Counted from the first letter of the stretch, positions 12,314 through 24,524 are shown. The stretch: DNA of 64,000 nucleotides from Narthecium ossifragum (GCA_963920575.1 OY986966.1:11262048-11326047), one strand, 5' to 3'. Notes: generated by a model from the sequence alone, not told the origin. Numbers and translations: made by a program.

Positions 12314-12615
12314 TGATCAATCATCACAACATGAGAAGATCGATCATTTATATGCATTAACCTGACAGAGAGCACCAGTTCAAAAGATCGATTATCACAT
12401 TATAAAGGATCGATCATTTATGAGCGTCAACAGTGGCAGAGAGCAAGGTTTGAAAAGATTGATCTTACTCCATGCAAAGATCGATCACCCACGGGGCGTG
12501 ACCCAGAATACAAGGAAATGATCGATCATCGTGTATGAAGATGATCGATCCTTTACGGGTGTAGCCAGCAATTGAAGAATAAATCATCGATCTTCACCCT
12601 ATGAAGATCGATCAT
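12314..12615 (+). repeat. GATCGATC palindrome array in B 5' LTR U3
   Basis: About ten copies of GATCGATC or one-base variants, flanked by A or T runs (for example AAGATCGATCATT), are spaced mostly 20-40 bp apart immediately upstream of the TATA box. The 3' LTR repeats the array at about 28757-29042. The arrangement could be a set of protein sites in U3 or a set of RNA hairpins at the 3' end of the transcript. Confidence 0.9.
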
Positions 12616-12678
12616 TTCTTTGTCCGTAGAGAAAATAAAAGGCCCAAATCTAATCCGTTGGAAGGGTGTTTCCTGGGT

Positions 12679-12686
12679 TATAAAAA
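12679..12686 (+). promoter_or_regulatory. TATA box of element B LTR
   Basis: TATAAAAA lies about 65 bp after the palindrome array, and the same sequence is present in the 3' LTR near 29105. It is the probable core promoter of B. Confidence 0.65.
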
Positions 12687-13719
12687 GGTGTTTTCTAGGG
12701 TTTTTGAGGAGACTCTTTCGAGGTTTCTTTTTCCTCTTTTTAACTTTTGTTTTTAGAATCTCTTGGAGGAGATCCATGGCGGAAAAGCCTCATCAACTTT
12801 CATCTATAGATGAAACCCAAAAGATGAGTAGCTAAATTTTTCACCATGGGATTCTTATGATGTAACTAGGGTTTCTATTAGGGATTCTTAAGATATAGGG
12901 CTTGTATACCTTCTTGAATGGTTTGTATGAATTGATCTTAATTTCTTTGTGAACTTGGTGTTAATTTTATTTATAGATGTTTAGATTGTTCTAATATATT
13001 TTAGATCTAGAGCTAATGCATGTTAAGGCTTGGATTGGACTCATCTAATAGGAGAACCATTCTAGAATCATGTAATCTTATATTATGAGGAGATCATATT
13101 CGCGATTAGGAGGTTAATAGTGCTAGAACCACTATAATTTATTCCTAGTCCTCCACCTATCATATCTTTATAGATTTGGCCATCGAGGTGCTAGAACCAT
13201 CTTGATGTTACACCTAAATTCATATTATGATTATTTTCTCAAGATGAATCGGTCTTAATCAGAGGGCTCATTAGCGGTGATCGGAACTAACCATTAGGTC
13301 ACCAAATTTTAGATAATTGTTATCGCCGATGAGTGATCCTAATCGAACCTTGTTGAGTGATTGGGAGAACTAATCATTCACCTATCAACTATTAGGAAAA
13401 CCATTCTGTTGGGTTAGCTAGTCCTAATCTTAGAAAGACCTGGCAAAACCTTTGTTATTGATTAAGAATCCCTTGGTCCTTTCTCTCGCATTTATAAATC
13501 CCTTAGTATAAAATAGTTTAATTCTAGTTTCAAAACTTTTCTTAACTCATTGGTAGGATGCTATACAAAGCTTTTCAATTCAATCATGTCTTCCCTGTGG
13601 ATCGACTCAGACTCTCCACTAACTACTAGTTTTTAGTAGCTAAGTAGAGCACCAGTTAATACTAGTAATTTTGGGCAGTCTTGTTAAGCCACGACACTTT
13701 TCAAGCGCAATCAAAATTT

Positions 13720-13738
13720 TGGCGCTGTTGCCAGGGAA
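13720..13738 (+). other. Primer binding site of B (tRNA-Asp type, degenerate)
   Basis: TGGCGCTGTTGCCAGGGAA matches the complement of the plant tRNA-Asp(GTC) 3' end (TGGCGCCGTTGCCGGGGAT) apart from three positions. This primer is characteristic of Athila elements. The differences are transitions of the kind produced by cytosine-methylation decay. Confidence 0.88.
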
Positions 13739-13974
13739 TTGTAACTAGTTTTGAGTTGCTTACTTAGTATAGTTTTCTTTCTAATTAGTTGTTTTGCTTT
13801 TGTTTATTATATAAAAGACCAAAAATAGAATTGCGCTAATATTGCGATATCTTATTTTGATCATTAGGGGGAGAAGCATCCTTCCGAGTGGTGAAGGAGT
13901 GATCGTCAATAAACACGTCATCGAAATTGCACTATGTGTATTGCTTAACCTTGTTTGATCTTGGTGATGTGTGA

Positions 13975-14860
13975 ATGAATGTCAATAAGGACCCAGAGCT
14001 TGCTCTTACATTAAGGGAATTTCTCGATTCTTGTGGTACATCACATAAACCTGTAGTTCCTCCTCCTCCACATCAACCCATGGATAATCCTAATAACCAA
14101 CCCCAACCCAATCCTAACCAACCTGAGGATCAAGGTCGTAGGGCAATGAAGGATTTCTATATTCCTAATCCATTCACTACCAACTCTTGCATTCAACCTC
14201 CGGTGATTGGAGTAGCCCATTATGAAATCAAGTCACAATTTTTACAATCTCTACCAACCTTTCACGGACTGTCCCATGAAGATCCTTATAACCAAATCGT
14301 GGAGTTCATTTTGATAAGTTCCACAGTGAGAGTCAACAATTTTACTGAAAATGCTTGGAGACTCAAATTGTTTCCTTTTACTCTTAAGGGTAAAGCTAAA
14401 TGTTGGCTTACTTCTTTGGAATCTCGATCTATTACTACCTGGCTCCAATTACAATCCCAATTTCTTGAAAAATTCATTCCGATCACTAAGACTAGTGACC
14501 TTCATCAAGAAATTTCTTGATTCAAACAAGCTGATGATGAAGCATTTCATGAAGCTTGGGACCGCTATAGAGAGTTCTTTAGGAAGTGTCCCCATCATAA
14601 ATTTCCTCAATGGGCCATAGCAGAACATTTTTATAAAGGTCTTAAGGAGAAGCATCAATTGACTATAAATGCCGCATGTGGTGGAGTTTTTCATTACCAA
14701 TCCTCTCGATGATTCTTGAAAACTTTTTGAGAAACTTGCTGAGAACTCCCAACATCAAGCCACATCTAGGAACAACCGAGGACCTTCAAATCAACCTACT
14801 CCTAGAGGAGTCCTTGAACTAAATGAGTCAACCCCTATTGCCCAGCAAGTTGATGCACTG
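13975..14860 (+). pseudogene. gag: Element B gag, N-terminal and capsid part
   Basis: The frame starts at ATG 13975 and contains RAMKDFYIPNPFTTNSCIQP and the capsid segment (LPTFHGLSHEDPYNQIVEF, LKLFPFTLKGKAKCWL) typical of Athila gag. It reaches a TGA at 14518-14520 and then continues in phase with AFHEAWDRYREFFRKCPHH to a further stop near 14700. A frameshift follows, and the next part (LFEKLAENSQHQA) reads in another phase. It is therefore inactive. The short leader from primer site to start has no unusual motif. Confidence 0.85.
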
Positions 14861-14923
14861 AGTAGGAAGCTCGATCAAGTTCTTATCCAAACGACAAATC
14901 AAATTGCTTCCGCCAATCCTCCT

Positions 14924-16330
14924 GTGCTTCCATCTTCAGGGGAACTTTGTTTCTTGTGTTCTGCTCCTGGCCATGACGTTACCGATTGTCATTTAGCATG
15001 CCATTACCCCGAGTTAGTACAAGAACATGTAAACGCAATTTATGCTCAATCCAAACCAGCCTATGATCCTTATTCCAACACCTACAACCCTGGCTTGCGA
15101 GACCACCCAAATTTTTCATGGAGGACACCCAGCCAACAACCAACTTCTTTTAACTCAAGGCCACCCATGGATGCTCAAGCCCCAAGTTATTCTTCGAAAT
15201 TTCAATCATCATACCCTACTAATTCTCAACCACCATATCGACCTTCCAAAGCTCAACCACATCAACCATGGGGATATGAGCCATATGCACCCCCAAGCCA
15301 ATCTTCTCATCCCCAACCACAACAAAAACTAGAGAAAAATGTTGATGAGAGACTTTTGAAGGCTTTGGAGTCTTTTGAAGCTAGTAACCAATTACTCCAT
15401 TCTCATTCTCAATCTCTAGAAAAAATGGAAGTCCAATTGGGTCAGTTAGCTAATGCCATGTCAAAAAGGGAAGAAGGGAAACTGCCTAGCCAACCTATTC
15501 CCAACCCTAAAGGCCAACATTCTGTAGACACATCCCATGAACAAGTCCAAGCTGTGACAACTCTTCGAAGTGGTAAAACTTTTGTTAATCTAGAGAAACC
15601 CACAGAACCCACATGTGATCAAGATTTGCATGCATCTCCATCTCAAACATCATCAAATGAAGATTTACACGTATCAAAAGGACCCATTGCATCACATGAT
15701 ATTCCAAGTCCAAACATGACATCATCTCATGAGAACAAACCGAACCCCAAAACTTTTGTTCCTAAGGTTCCTTTTCCTGAAGCTCTAGTAGACCCTACTT
15801 CAACGCCATACAGAAATACTAAACTAGATGAAATGTTGGATGTCTTTAAGAAAGTTCATATTAACCTTCATCTTCTAGATGCCATCAACCAAATCACATC
15901 ATATGCTAAATTTCTTAAAGATCTTTGCACTCATAAAAGGCAATCTCGATCTCATGTTTATAAGAAACTTCTCTTAACTGAACAAGTTAGCTCAATCCTT
16001 CGTTGCGACCTTCCTTCCAAATTGAAAGATCCCGGGAATCCTACCATCTCGTGCATCATAGGAGACCACACGATTGATGGAGCATTATTAGACTTGGGTG
16101 CAAGTGTTAGCCTTATGCCTTATTCTTTGTATTCCAAGTTTGGCATAGGAGAACGAAAACCAACCACCATGATTTTGCAATTAGCCAACCGATCTATTAA
16201 TACCCCAAGAGGAATTCTCGAAGATGTTTTAGTTAAGGTTGATCGGTGTGTCTTTCTGGTGGATTTTGTAGTTCTAGATATGCAACCAGGGGTCCGGACT
16301 ACGAAATCAGTCCCCATAATTCTTGATTGA
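14924..16330 (+). pseudogene. Element B gag zinc knuckle, linker and aspartic protease
   Basis: A zinc knuckle of the CX2CX4HX4C form (CFLCSAPGHDVTDC) opens the segment, followed by the Athila hallmark YDPYSNTYNPGLRDHPNFSW and a long proline- and glutamine-rich linker. AVTTLRSGKTF marks the approach to protease. The protease active site reads LLDLGASVSLMPYS at about 16086-16127, with the DLGAS form usual in Athila, and the flap region ILQLANRSINTPRGILEDV follows. The ORF closes at a TGA in the LD-HFLATANTC segment that normally reads LGRPFLATA. Confidence 0.87.
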
Positions 16331-17101
16331 CATTTCTTAGCTACGGCCAACACTTGCATTAATTATAGGGATGGACTTATGACAGTCACATTTGGCAATA
16401 TGGAGCTTCGTCTAAATATATTTCATGCATCTAAGAATCATGCATATGATGATGATTGTTTTATAATTAATGCATTAACTAATGTTGATAAAGTGAATAA
16501 CTGTGTTGATGATGCAATGCATAAATTTTTGATGAGTGATGATGCTCCGTGTGAGAGTTTTGAGAATACTTGTAACACGTCTATTGTGATTGATGATGAT
16601 GTTTCTAAACGAGATTTGTCAGATTTGCATGAAGATTTTTCGAATACAAATGTGAATTTTCTGAATATGATTGACAAAAATGGTGATTTCAATGAATTTT
16701 CATTGGTTTTCAAGCTTGACAATGGTGAGGTTTTAAAGGATTTTAATGATCTTGATTTGGTTAATAATGTTTGTGAAATTTCTTGGCGAAAACCTCTCAT
16801 CGAACCCTTACCCCCCACTTCATCAACTCCGGCTTTACCTTCTTTGGTCATACCACCATCTCTAGAGTTAAAAACATTGCCCTCCAATCTGAAATATACC
16901 TTCCTTGGACCTGAGCGTACTCTTCCAGTGATTATCTCTTCTGCATTAACCAATGCTCAAGAATCTCAACTGCTTGAGGTTCTCAAATTGCATAAAAGAG
17001 CGATAGGATGGTCCATTGGTTATCTTAGAGGCATAGACCCCTCGATTTGCATGCATTGCATACTTTTAGAGGATGAAACTAAATGTGTGAGGGAGATGTA
17101 A
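16331..17101 (+). pseudogene. Element B protease-RT connector
   Basis: After the protease stop the frame reopens at about 16379 (MTVTFGNMELRLNIF) into an acidic, asparagine-rich connector. At about 16990 it reaches KRAIGWSIGYLRGIDPSICMH, the conserved entry to Athila reverse transcriptase. A TAA at 17099-17101 replaces a residue before RRLNPLMKEVV. Confidence 0.8.
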
Positions 17102-18480
17102 CGCCGCCTTAATCCTCTTATGAAAGAAGTAGTAATGAAAGAGGTGGTTAAACTCTTAGATACAGGAATAAAATACCCTATCTCGGATTCCAAATGGATT
17201 AGCCCAACTCAAGTAGTCCCTAAGAAATCAGGGATTACTGTGGTTAAAAATGATAAGGGGGAGAACATTCCAACTCGACAAACCACGGGGTGGAGGGTTT
17301 GCATTGATTATAGGCGTCAGAATGCTTTAACTCATAAAGACCATTTTCCATTGCAATTTATTGACCAAATCTTGGAAAGACTTGCAAGCCAATCATACTA
17401 TTGCTTTCTTGATGGTTCTTCCGAGTACAACCAGGTAGCCATAGATCCCAATGCCCAATAGAAAACAACATTCACATGTCGTAATGGAACCTTTACTTAT
17501 CGATGAATGCCCTTTGGCCTTTGCAATGCTCTGGCCACATTCCAACGTTGCATGCTTTCTATCTTTGGGGATATGATTGAACAATTCTTAGAAATATTCA
17601 TGGATGATTTTTTCTGTCTTTAACCAAACTTTTGAATCATGCATTGTGAATTTAGCCAAAGTTCTTGCTAGATGCGAAGAGACTAATCTTGTTTTAAGTT
17701 TGGAGAAAAGCCATTTCATGGTTAGTGAGGGGATTGTCCTTGGTCATGTGACTTCGGGTAGAGGGATTGAGGTAGATAGAGCTAAATTGGAACTCATTTC
17801 CAAACTTTCTCCTCCTTTTTCGGTTCGACAAATTTGATAACTTTTGGGCCATGCCGGGCAACACTAATATACCCCTAAATTAGAGAGAGAGGCGGTTGCT
17901 TAGCGAACAATAGCACTGGTAGTTTTATCAACGATTCATTAAAGATTTTAGTAAGCTTTCCCGGCCGCTCTGTGCTTTACTTGTGAAGGATGTCCCATTT
18001 GTGTTTGACGATTCATGTCTTCAAGCTTTTAACATCTTTCGTGATTCACTTTCTTCAACACCTATTGTCCATCCTTCGGTTTATGATCACCCTTTTGAAA
18101 TCATGTGTGATGCTTCTGATCATGTTGTGGGTGTCGTTCTTGGGCGAACAATCGATAAACTTTCTCGAGTCATTTATTATGCTAGCAAAACGTTAACTGA
18201 AGCTTAAGTGAACTACACTACCACCGAGAAAGAACTACTAATTATGATTTTTGCCCTAGAAAAATTTTGATCTTACCTTCTTGAATCCAAGGTAGTCATC
18301 TTCACTGATTATTCCGCCCTTAGATATCTTGTTTCCAAGAAAGAACTCAAACCTCGATTAATTCAGTGGATTATACTTCTTCAAGAGTTTGATCTTGAGT
18401 TAAGGGATAAAAAGGGAGCCTTAAATGTCATTGCATACCACCTCTCTAGATTTCCTTTAGAAGTGATCCATGATTCTTCT
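17102..18480 (+). pseudogene. Element B reverse transcriptase and RNase H
   Basis: Reverse transcriptase motifs appear in order: VVKLLDTGIKYPISDSKW, WRVCIDYRRQNALT, YCFLDGSSEYNQVAIDP, MPFGLCNALATFQRCM and the catalytic FMDD at 17597-17608, the Athila version of YxDD. RNase H follows at about 17980-18480 ([40 protein letters not shown]). At least five stops (for example 17459-17461 and near 17504 and 18206) and several frameshifts lie in this 1.4 kb. Confidence 0.85.
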
Positions 18481-19934
18481 CCGATTAACGATGCATTTTC
18501 TGATGAGCATCTCTTGGTTGTTGATCAAGCTCCAACACCTTGGTTTGCACATATTGTGAATTATCTCATATCTGAATTCACTCCTTCCCATTGGACTAAA
18601 CAAGACCGAGACAAATTCTTTTCGTGAGTCAAATCCTATGTTTGAAATGATTCTATCCTTTTCAAGCATTGTTCGGACCAAATTATAAGATGTTGTGTGC
18701 CTTAATCAGAAACTATTCCTATCTTGACAGCATGCCATTCTCATATGGGTTGAGGACATTTTTCGGGCCGTCGAACTGCAGCCAAGACCTTTCATTCTGG
18801 TTTCTATTAGCCTACAATCTTTCATGATGCCCATAGCTTCTCTACGGCTTGCATTTATTGTCAACAACTTGGTAGTATTTCTCGCCGGAATAAAATGCCT
18901 CAAACTCCTATCATTGAATGTGAAGTTTTCGATGTTTGGGGTATTGACTTCATGGGCCCTTTTTCGCACTCGAATGGTCACACTTACATCTTGTTGGCCG
19001 TTTAGATGTATCGAAGTGGATTGAAGCTATAGCAACTAGGACCAATGATCATCGAGTTGTAGCCCTTTTCCACCCTCAAATGGTCACACTTACATCTTGT
19101 TGGCCGTTGACTATGTATCGAAGCAGATCGAAGCTATAGGAACTAGGACCAATGATCATCGAGTTGTAGTCAAATTCCTTCATTTGAATATTTTCTCTCG
19201 ATTTGGTCATCCTAGAGTAATAATAAGCGACGGTGGGTCCCATTTTATGAATAGGTATTTTCCGTACCACTCTTGATAAGTATAACATCTCCCATAAGGT
19301 TGCCACTCCATACCATCCTCAGACTAGTGGCCAACTGGAAGTGTCAAATCATGAAATCAAGCGTATCTTTGAAAAAGTAGTGTGTTCGGATCAGAAAGAT
19401 TGGTCCATGCGCTTAGATGAGGCCTTGTGGGCGTATCAAACAGCCTACAAAACATCCATAGGAATGTCACCGTACCGATTGGTCTATGGTAAGCATTGCT
19501 GCTTACTAGTGAAACTCATGAAGAAAGCCTTGTTAAATATTCAAAAGGTTAATTGGTTACCCACCGGCCATAGCGCTCACTTGCTTCAACTCAATGAGTT
19601 GGAGGAAGTACGGAATGAAGCATATGATAATGTTGTTATTTATAAGGCTCGAACAAAAGCTTATCATGACAAATATATCACCCATAGAACCTTCAATGTG
19701 AGTGACAAAGTGTGGTTGTTTAATACTAGACTTCGGCTTTTCCCCGGGAAACTTAAGTCTAGATGGAATAGTCCCTTTGAAGTTACTCAAGTTTTCCCTC
19801 ATGGTGCCATTGAGATACATAATCCCAAATCCGATTCTACGTTTAAAGTGAATGGCCAAAGAGTGAAACCTTATGTGAAAAATCCTCTTACCTTAGAAGC
19901 CCCAAAACGTTTGCATGATTCGAATGATGAGTAA
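18481..19934 (+). pseudogene. Element B integrase
   Basis: Fragments of the N-terminal zinc domain appear near 18720-18870, and the core start WGIDFMGPFSHSNGHTYILL at about 18940-19000. A 106-bp tandem duplication disrupts the core. The end reads in the open frame 19341-19934, with [10 protein letters not shown], the [22 protein letters not shown] segment, [21 protein letters not shown] and the [21 protein letters not shown]-terminal fold. The ORF stops at 19934, directly before the ATTAAACCAAGCG stretch that usually follows Athila pol. Confidence 0.85.
18973..19168 (+). repeat. 106-bp tandem duplication inside B integrase
   Basis: AATGGTCACACTTACATC and the following roughly 90 bases occur at 18973-19062 and again, a little diverged, at 19079-19168. 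The period is 106 bp. The duplicated segment encodes the start of the integrase core, so the duplication destroys the enzyme. Confidence 0.9.
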
Positions 19935-20261
19935 TTGAGCTTGCTTTGTGTTGAGCTAGAGATATTAAACCAAGCGTTTGGTAGGAGGCATCCCATCTCT
20001 GAATTTCTTTTTTATTAGTTTATTTAAGATTTCTTCATTGCATGCTTGCTTGTTTTCTAATTATTTGCATGTTTGATTTTGTTATGTTTAACTTGCTCTT
20101 TGATTGGTTGATCGTAATTGTCGTTGCTGAATTTTGTGTGAAGCGTTGGATTAGGATGCTATTGCTTAAGTTTCAAGACCCTAGGGGGGGGTTAGTATTA
20201 ATCTATACCATTCTAGAGGCTTAATTCCCACGTTTTAACACAGTTTTTGCATTTTTGGTGC
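19935..20261 (+). other. Spacer between B pol and the extra-ORF leader
   Basis: AT-rich noncoding sequence of the kind found after pol in Athila elements, including ATTAAACCAAGCG at about 19965. The small ORF at 20042-20224 is hydrophobic (LIICMFDFVMFNLLFDWLIV) but I see no sign that it is a gene. Confidence 0.6.
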
Positions 20262-20752
20262 AAATGATCGATCTTTCAAGGATGAAATGATTGATCTTTA
20301 TTTACACCACACGCAGACAGATGCTGGTAGCTTAGGTGATCGATCATCCATACCTTGATGATCGATCTTTTATGTGTGCCCACTGAGACAGAGCGTGATA
20401 GTTTGGATGATCGATCTTTCTTAGGAAGATGATCGATCAACCTCCGGAACACCACGAGGTAGGGATTGGGGTTAGAAAAGATCGATCTTCAAGATCAAGG
20501 AAGATCGATCATTTTTGTGCATCAGTTGTGACAGAGAGGGGGTTTTAGGGGGATCGGTCATCAATATTGACGATCGATCTTTCCGTCTCCCCTTCAAAGC
20601 AGAGCGACCAATTAAGTATGATCGATCCTTTAGCATATAAATGATCGATCTTACTCACTTATACCCGTCACCTACCCATAAACAAGATCACATGAGATGT
20701 TGCCACGTGGTAAAGGATCGATCTTCACCTCAAAGGAAGATCGATCTTTTGC
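20262..20752 (+). repeat. GATCGATC palindrome array ahead of the B extra ORF
   Basis: About fourteen copies of GATCGATC or one-base variants occur in roughly 490 bp, often as pairs 20-25 bp apart (for example 20337 and 20359, 20477 and 20500, 20716 and 20737). It is the same motif as in the LTR U3 of this element but in the internal region, directly before the extra ORF. It could act as a second regulatory unit or leader for that ORF. Confidence 0.9.
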
Positions 20753-21109
20753 AAGGAGCGTTAAAAAATTAAAGGCCAGTGACCGACTTAGGGCTTTAAG
20801 CCCACATAAATCATTTGTTCCCTTTCTCTCCGCTCCACCCCACCACCTCTCTTCTTCTCCCCCTCCGACCGTTACGCCACCATCTCCACCGCCCAAATCT
20901 TCTCGCCTTTGACCTTCGTTCCACTCCCCGTCCCTCCTCCAACATTCTCCTCCACTTAATTATCCCCAAAGCCCCTACATTTCTCTCATACCCTTCACAA
21001 CCTCTCGCTGGCGGTGTACTCTTCTCCGACGAGGCCCTCCGGCCACAGTTCACCTCCACCAGTGCTCCACCTCCACCTCAACCTCCCTACATCCCCACAC
21101 CATCATAGG

Positions 21110-22570
21110 GTGCAAGGTCATCTCGCCCACAAAGATCCCACCGAAAAGGGGAAAGCTGCGGCTTCCTCCTCCACACCATCGGCAAGGCCGCTACCAGCAC
21201 CTCCAACCAGACATGCTTCTTCCACACAATCCACACGGCCAGCCTCCTCTCCAACATCTACCCGGTAGTCCGCTGAACCACCTTCTCCGTCCACACGGCC
21301 GGTCCGAGCTAAGCGAGTCCCCATCGCATCTTCCACGGCTCCGGCAACATCCAAGCGGACGGCCGTAGCTTCTTCCTCAAAGCCTCGCCAATCCAAGAAG
21401 CTGAAGAAGAGCTCTAGGCCCTCCACTGCGCCCACCGTAGTCCAAGGTCTCCAACCGCGCTGGCAGCGAGAGGTAAACCTTGAGCTTACATTTGACGTCA
21501 AGTAGATCCGGACGGTAGAGCATGTACATGATTCCATTTTGACCCTCGAGCGCCGTGGTTTATTACCCCTTTGCACTCTGTCCACCACGATGTACCCTAG
21601 GTTGGTTTGCATGTTCTACCAGAACATGAAAGCCATCCACTATGGTGATGGGCGAGATGAGGCCATTGATATGCACTACCCTACCCTTGGCTTCACGTCT
21701 TCTATTGACGAAGAGGAGGTCACTTTCACTATTGACGACATCCATACACTGTTACCCATTCCTCGCACTTCTTCTGGCCTCCACGTCGGCCACTCTGGAG
21801 AGTTCTTTTTGACTATCGATTACGCTTACCTCTTCCCCAACCCCGATCGCACGGGTGACGGCCCATTCACTCATGCCGAGTTGCCGGCTAACCTTTGGCT
21901 GATCGATGACATCATTCGTCGAAACGTCTACCAGAACGGCCATGATCAGTATCGCTCTGGCTGTTGGTTGTGTACCTTGTAGCTCCTGGCCAAGTCATGG
22001 TTAGTCGACATGGCCCAGCAGATCATTGAGGATATGACTCAATTCTACCAAGGAGCAGTGCGGGACATGTTACAAAGTTATGACACATCAGAGCCGTCCC
22101 GCACCCGAACATGATATCCGCCTTCCTCCGCAGCCAGGATCTTGCACCAGACGGCGAGCCACTGTCTCTGCCGACACCCTAAAGCTTGCACGCTTCAGTT
22201 CCGCCACCCAGGGAAAGGTTCTTGGACACATGCAAAAGACCGGCATGCCTCCTCCTCAGTCGCACCCCACTAGACCACAGCCGGCACCTGAGTTTGGTCC
22301 TGTCGAGCACCCGACCTTGGGTGAGATCTACCGTGACCTTCGAGCAGCTCATGACCTGTTACATCGTCACTTGGATGTGGTAAATGCACAGGATGCTGCA
22401 TTTCATGAGGACATCTCTTATCTCCGCGCGCGCCTCAACGCCATCCACCCTCCTCCACCACCTGTTACTGCCATTATTCCGTACCAACCACCTCTTAGCC
22501 GAGACCCTAGAAATGATACTAGTATCTTAGCTTATCAGTTTGCATGTTGTCTTTGTACTTGCTTGATTTG
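21110..22570 (+). pseudogene. Extra ORF of Athila element B (putative plant transposon protein type), broken
   Basis: A proline- and serine-rich N-terminal part leads to RWQREVNLELTFDVK, an in-frame TAG near 21502, then RLVCMFYQNMKAIHYGDG and the sequence EEEVTFTIDDIHTLLPIPR. This is the pattern of the domain often called putative plant transposon protein, found in the ORF after pol in Athila elements. The open part is 21539-21982. A second open stretch, 22080-22571, has QDAAFHEDISYLRARLNAIHP, resembling the coiled C-terminal part of these proteins. I see no signal peptide or clear membrane segment, so an envelope role cannot be argued from this copy. Family assignment is by pattern only. Confidence 0.6.
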
Positions 22571-22889
22571 ATTGTTTACTTGTTAGGTTTCTTGCACCTA
22601 GGCGAATGTAGTACAAGGAGCCTGTTCTTATTGACTTAGATATTTAGGGGTCAGTTTTGTATTTTTGGTCGGTTGGGACTTGTTTTGATCATGCTTGGAG
22701 GTTGGATATATTTTTGTACTTCCTTGCTTCACTTATGTATCTTTTGAAATATTTTCAGTGGACATATACAATGCATGTTGGCTATGGGGGTGTGCCCCAC
22801 GGGTGTGTGTTCGACATGTGAATGTGAATGTGAATGTGTAATGTGTGCAGGTACATGTGGATGTGATTGTCTAGATATCAAAATGAATG
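22571..22889 (+). other. Element B noncoding sequence before solo LTR2
   Basis: AT-rich noncoding DNA with a small GAATGT repeat at about 22816-22840. The target site GAATG of the solo LTR lies at 22885-22889. No gene is seen. Confidence 0.6.
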
Positions 22890-24272
22890 TGATCATTTGC
22901 AAAGTATGTCATTAAAACACAGCAAACTTCAATCAAAATATAATCCTTATTCTATCACTATCTTACAGGGTAGACTAGTGGTTAAGTCCAGAGTCGATCC
23001 ACAAGGAAAATGTTGGAAAGTAAAATCAATTCTCGAAACTGATTCCTAAGCGGACTAATCAAAAGATGGGTTGAATTGTCTAAAAATTATCTAAGAAAGC
23101 AAGTAAAGTGATCAGGATTGGAACCAAGTTATGAATTATCTAGGGATTACTCAATCCATCCTAGCTTCACCTTCAATCTTCTCTAGTTATCCTCTTGTTC
23201 ATTTCTCTCAACATTATAGATCATGCGGCTACAAGCTCACATGAATCTCTTAAATAAGGTTTTAAGTTCCCAACGGCATAAACTATCTTTGCTTGGCATA
23301 GACTATCTTTGATCCTACTATTACCTTAAATTATTCTACTCCTAACGACCTTGGTACAATCTATCTTCGCTTAGCATAGCTTATCTCAAAGGTAAATAAA
23401 ACCACATGAAACCCATCTCATCAATCTATATAAACAATCACAGAAAGCTTATACAACTGAAAATACTACAAAGGAACTTTGTTCCCTCAAATCTCTAATC
23501 ATTAAAACCATATTTATGAAATCATGTTGAGAAGAAGTTTACAAGAATCAAACCAAAGAAAATCAAAAGTTACACTAGGGTTTCAGATATCCCAAAGTTT
23601 AAGAATTAACTACTCATCTTCTGTGAAAAATCCATAAGTGTTAGAAAGAAAACCATCGATCCCCACGGAAAGATCTTCATTTTCAAAACCCTAGCCTTCT
23701 CCTCCAAAAGTGGTCCAAAAGTTCATAATTTTCGGCTGGAATCACCCCTTTATATATTAGAAACCCTTAACCTCGGAATTAAGAGTTATATCTGAACTTA
23801 AACTCTAATTTCCCTAAATTCTTTACTGATGATGTCATCCGAGCGGCAGATCGGACTCAAAATTGATCCATCGCTCCAGTCGGTTTGACTGGGTCTTCAC
23901 TGCCACGTCATTAATTAATTCAGCCTTTCTCAAATTTTAACTTTCATACATCCAACTTTGCTTCAAAACTGGCGCCAATGTATACGGACGCTCACAAAGT
24001 CTTCAACATGAAAGTTGTAGCTCTCGACATCTTCTTTCATCTCCCAGAATTTCAGAATATTTCAAGTTTTTTAGGATTTCTACTAATTTACTTCCAAACA
24101 ATCGATGAAGCAGTCATTTTGCAGAATTTACTGATTTTTGGCTGAATTTCTTGTATTTCTTTTCAAATCCTACTTAAACCTGAAATCAAATAATAAGATA
24201 TCAAATACACCTACTCGTAGTCTAACAAAGGTAATTTAAGAGGTTTCATTATGAATAATTAGTGACTCATCA
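22890..24272 (-). mobile_element. Solo LTR2 (Athila type, related to D), reverse orientation
   Basis: On the minus strand it starts TGATGAGTCACTAATTATTC and ends in CTTTGCAAATGATCA; it is 1,383 bp and flanked by GAATG at 22885-22889 and 24273-24277. It aligns along its length with solo LTR D, including a GTCGATCC-type stretch near the 3' end, a region equivalent to the palindrome of D near 23845-23880 (decayed here) and similar ends. No internal region is present. Confidence 0.9.
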
Positions 24273-24524
24273 GAATGTCAATGAAAAGTTTTTAGCCCTT
24301 GTGCTTATTGACTAAATAAAGGAGATGATGTTCAATTTTTCTCTAAATTGCATGCTTATTATATTCTATACTTAACTGCAATAACGGGGTATTTCTTCTA
24401 CTATTTTTTAGGAACTCCATACTTTGGTATGCATATTGCTGTGATGCATTACAACATCACGAACATAATTTCTTTCCATGATTAACCTTGATCAATAAAT
24501 ACGGTTTGACTTATCACCTTGGTT
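24273..24524 (+). other. Element B noncoding segment between two solo LTRs
   Basis: This is native B sequence between solo LTR2 and solo LTR3. It is AT-rich and has no recognisable ORF. It holds the right GAATG copy and the left TGGTT copy of the flanking duplications. Confidence 0.6.

Larger units (their letters stand above)
12147..13713 (+). repeat. 5' LTR of element B
   Basis: The LTR runs from TGATAAGACTTG to GCGCAATCA, 1,567 bp, and matches the split 3' LTR closely (28597-30067 plus 61135-61207, 1,544 bp in total). U3 carries a dense GATCGATC array followed by a TATA box. The small ORFs at 12553-12835 occur in both LTRs because the LTRs are copies; I do not regard them as genes. Confidence 0.9.

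Noticed and set aside
20042..20224. Hydrophobic ORF as envelope-like transmembrane protein
   Set aside because: It is AT-rich, 60 codons and lacks conservation evidence; it lies in the usual noncoding spacer after Athila pol.
20262..20752. CRISPR-like array
   Set aside because: The repeated unit is only about 8 bases with irregular spacing, in a plant retrotransposon; there are no cas genes.
22816..22840. GAATGT short tandem as telomere-like repeat
   Set aside because: It has only about three units and does not match the TTTAGGG plant telomere repeat.
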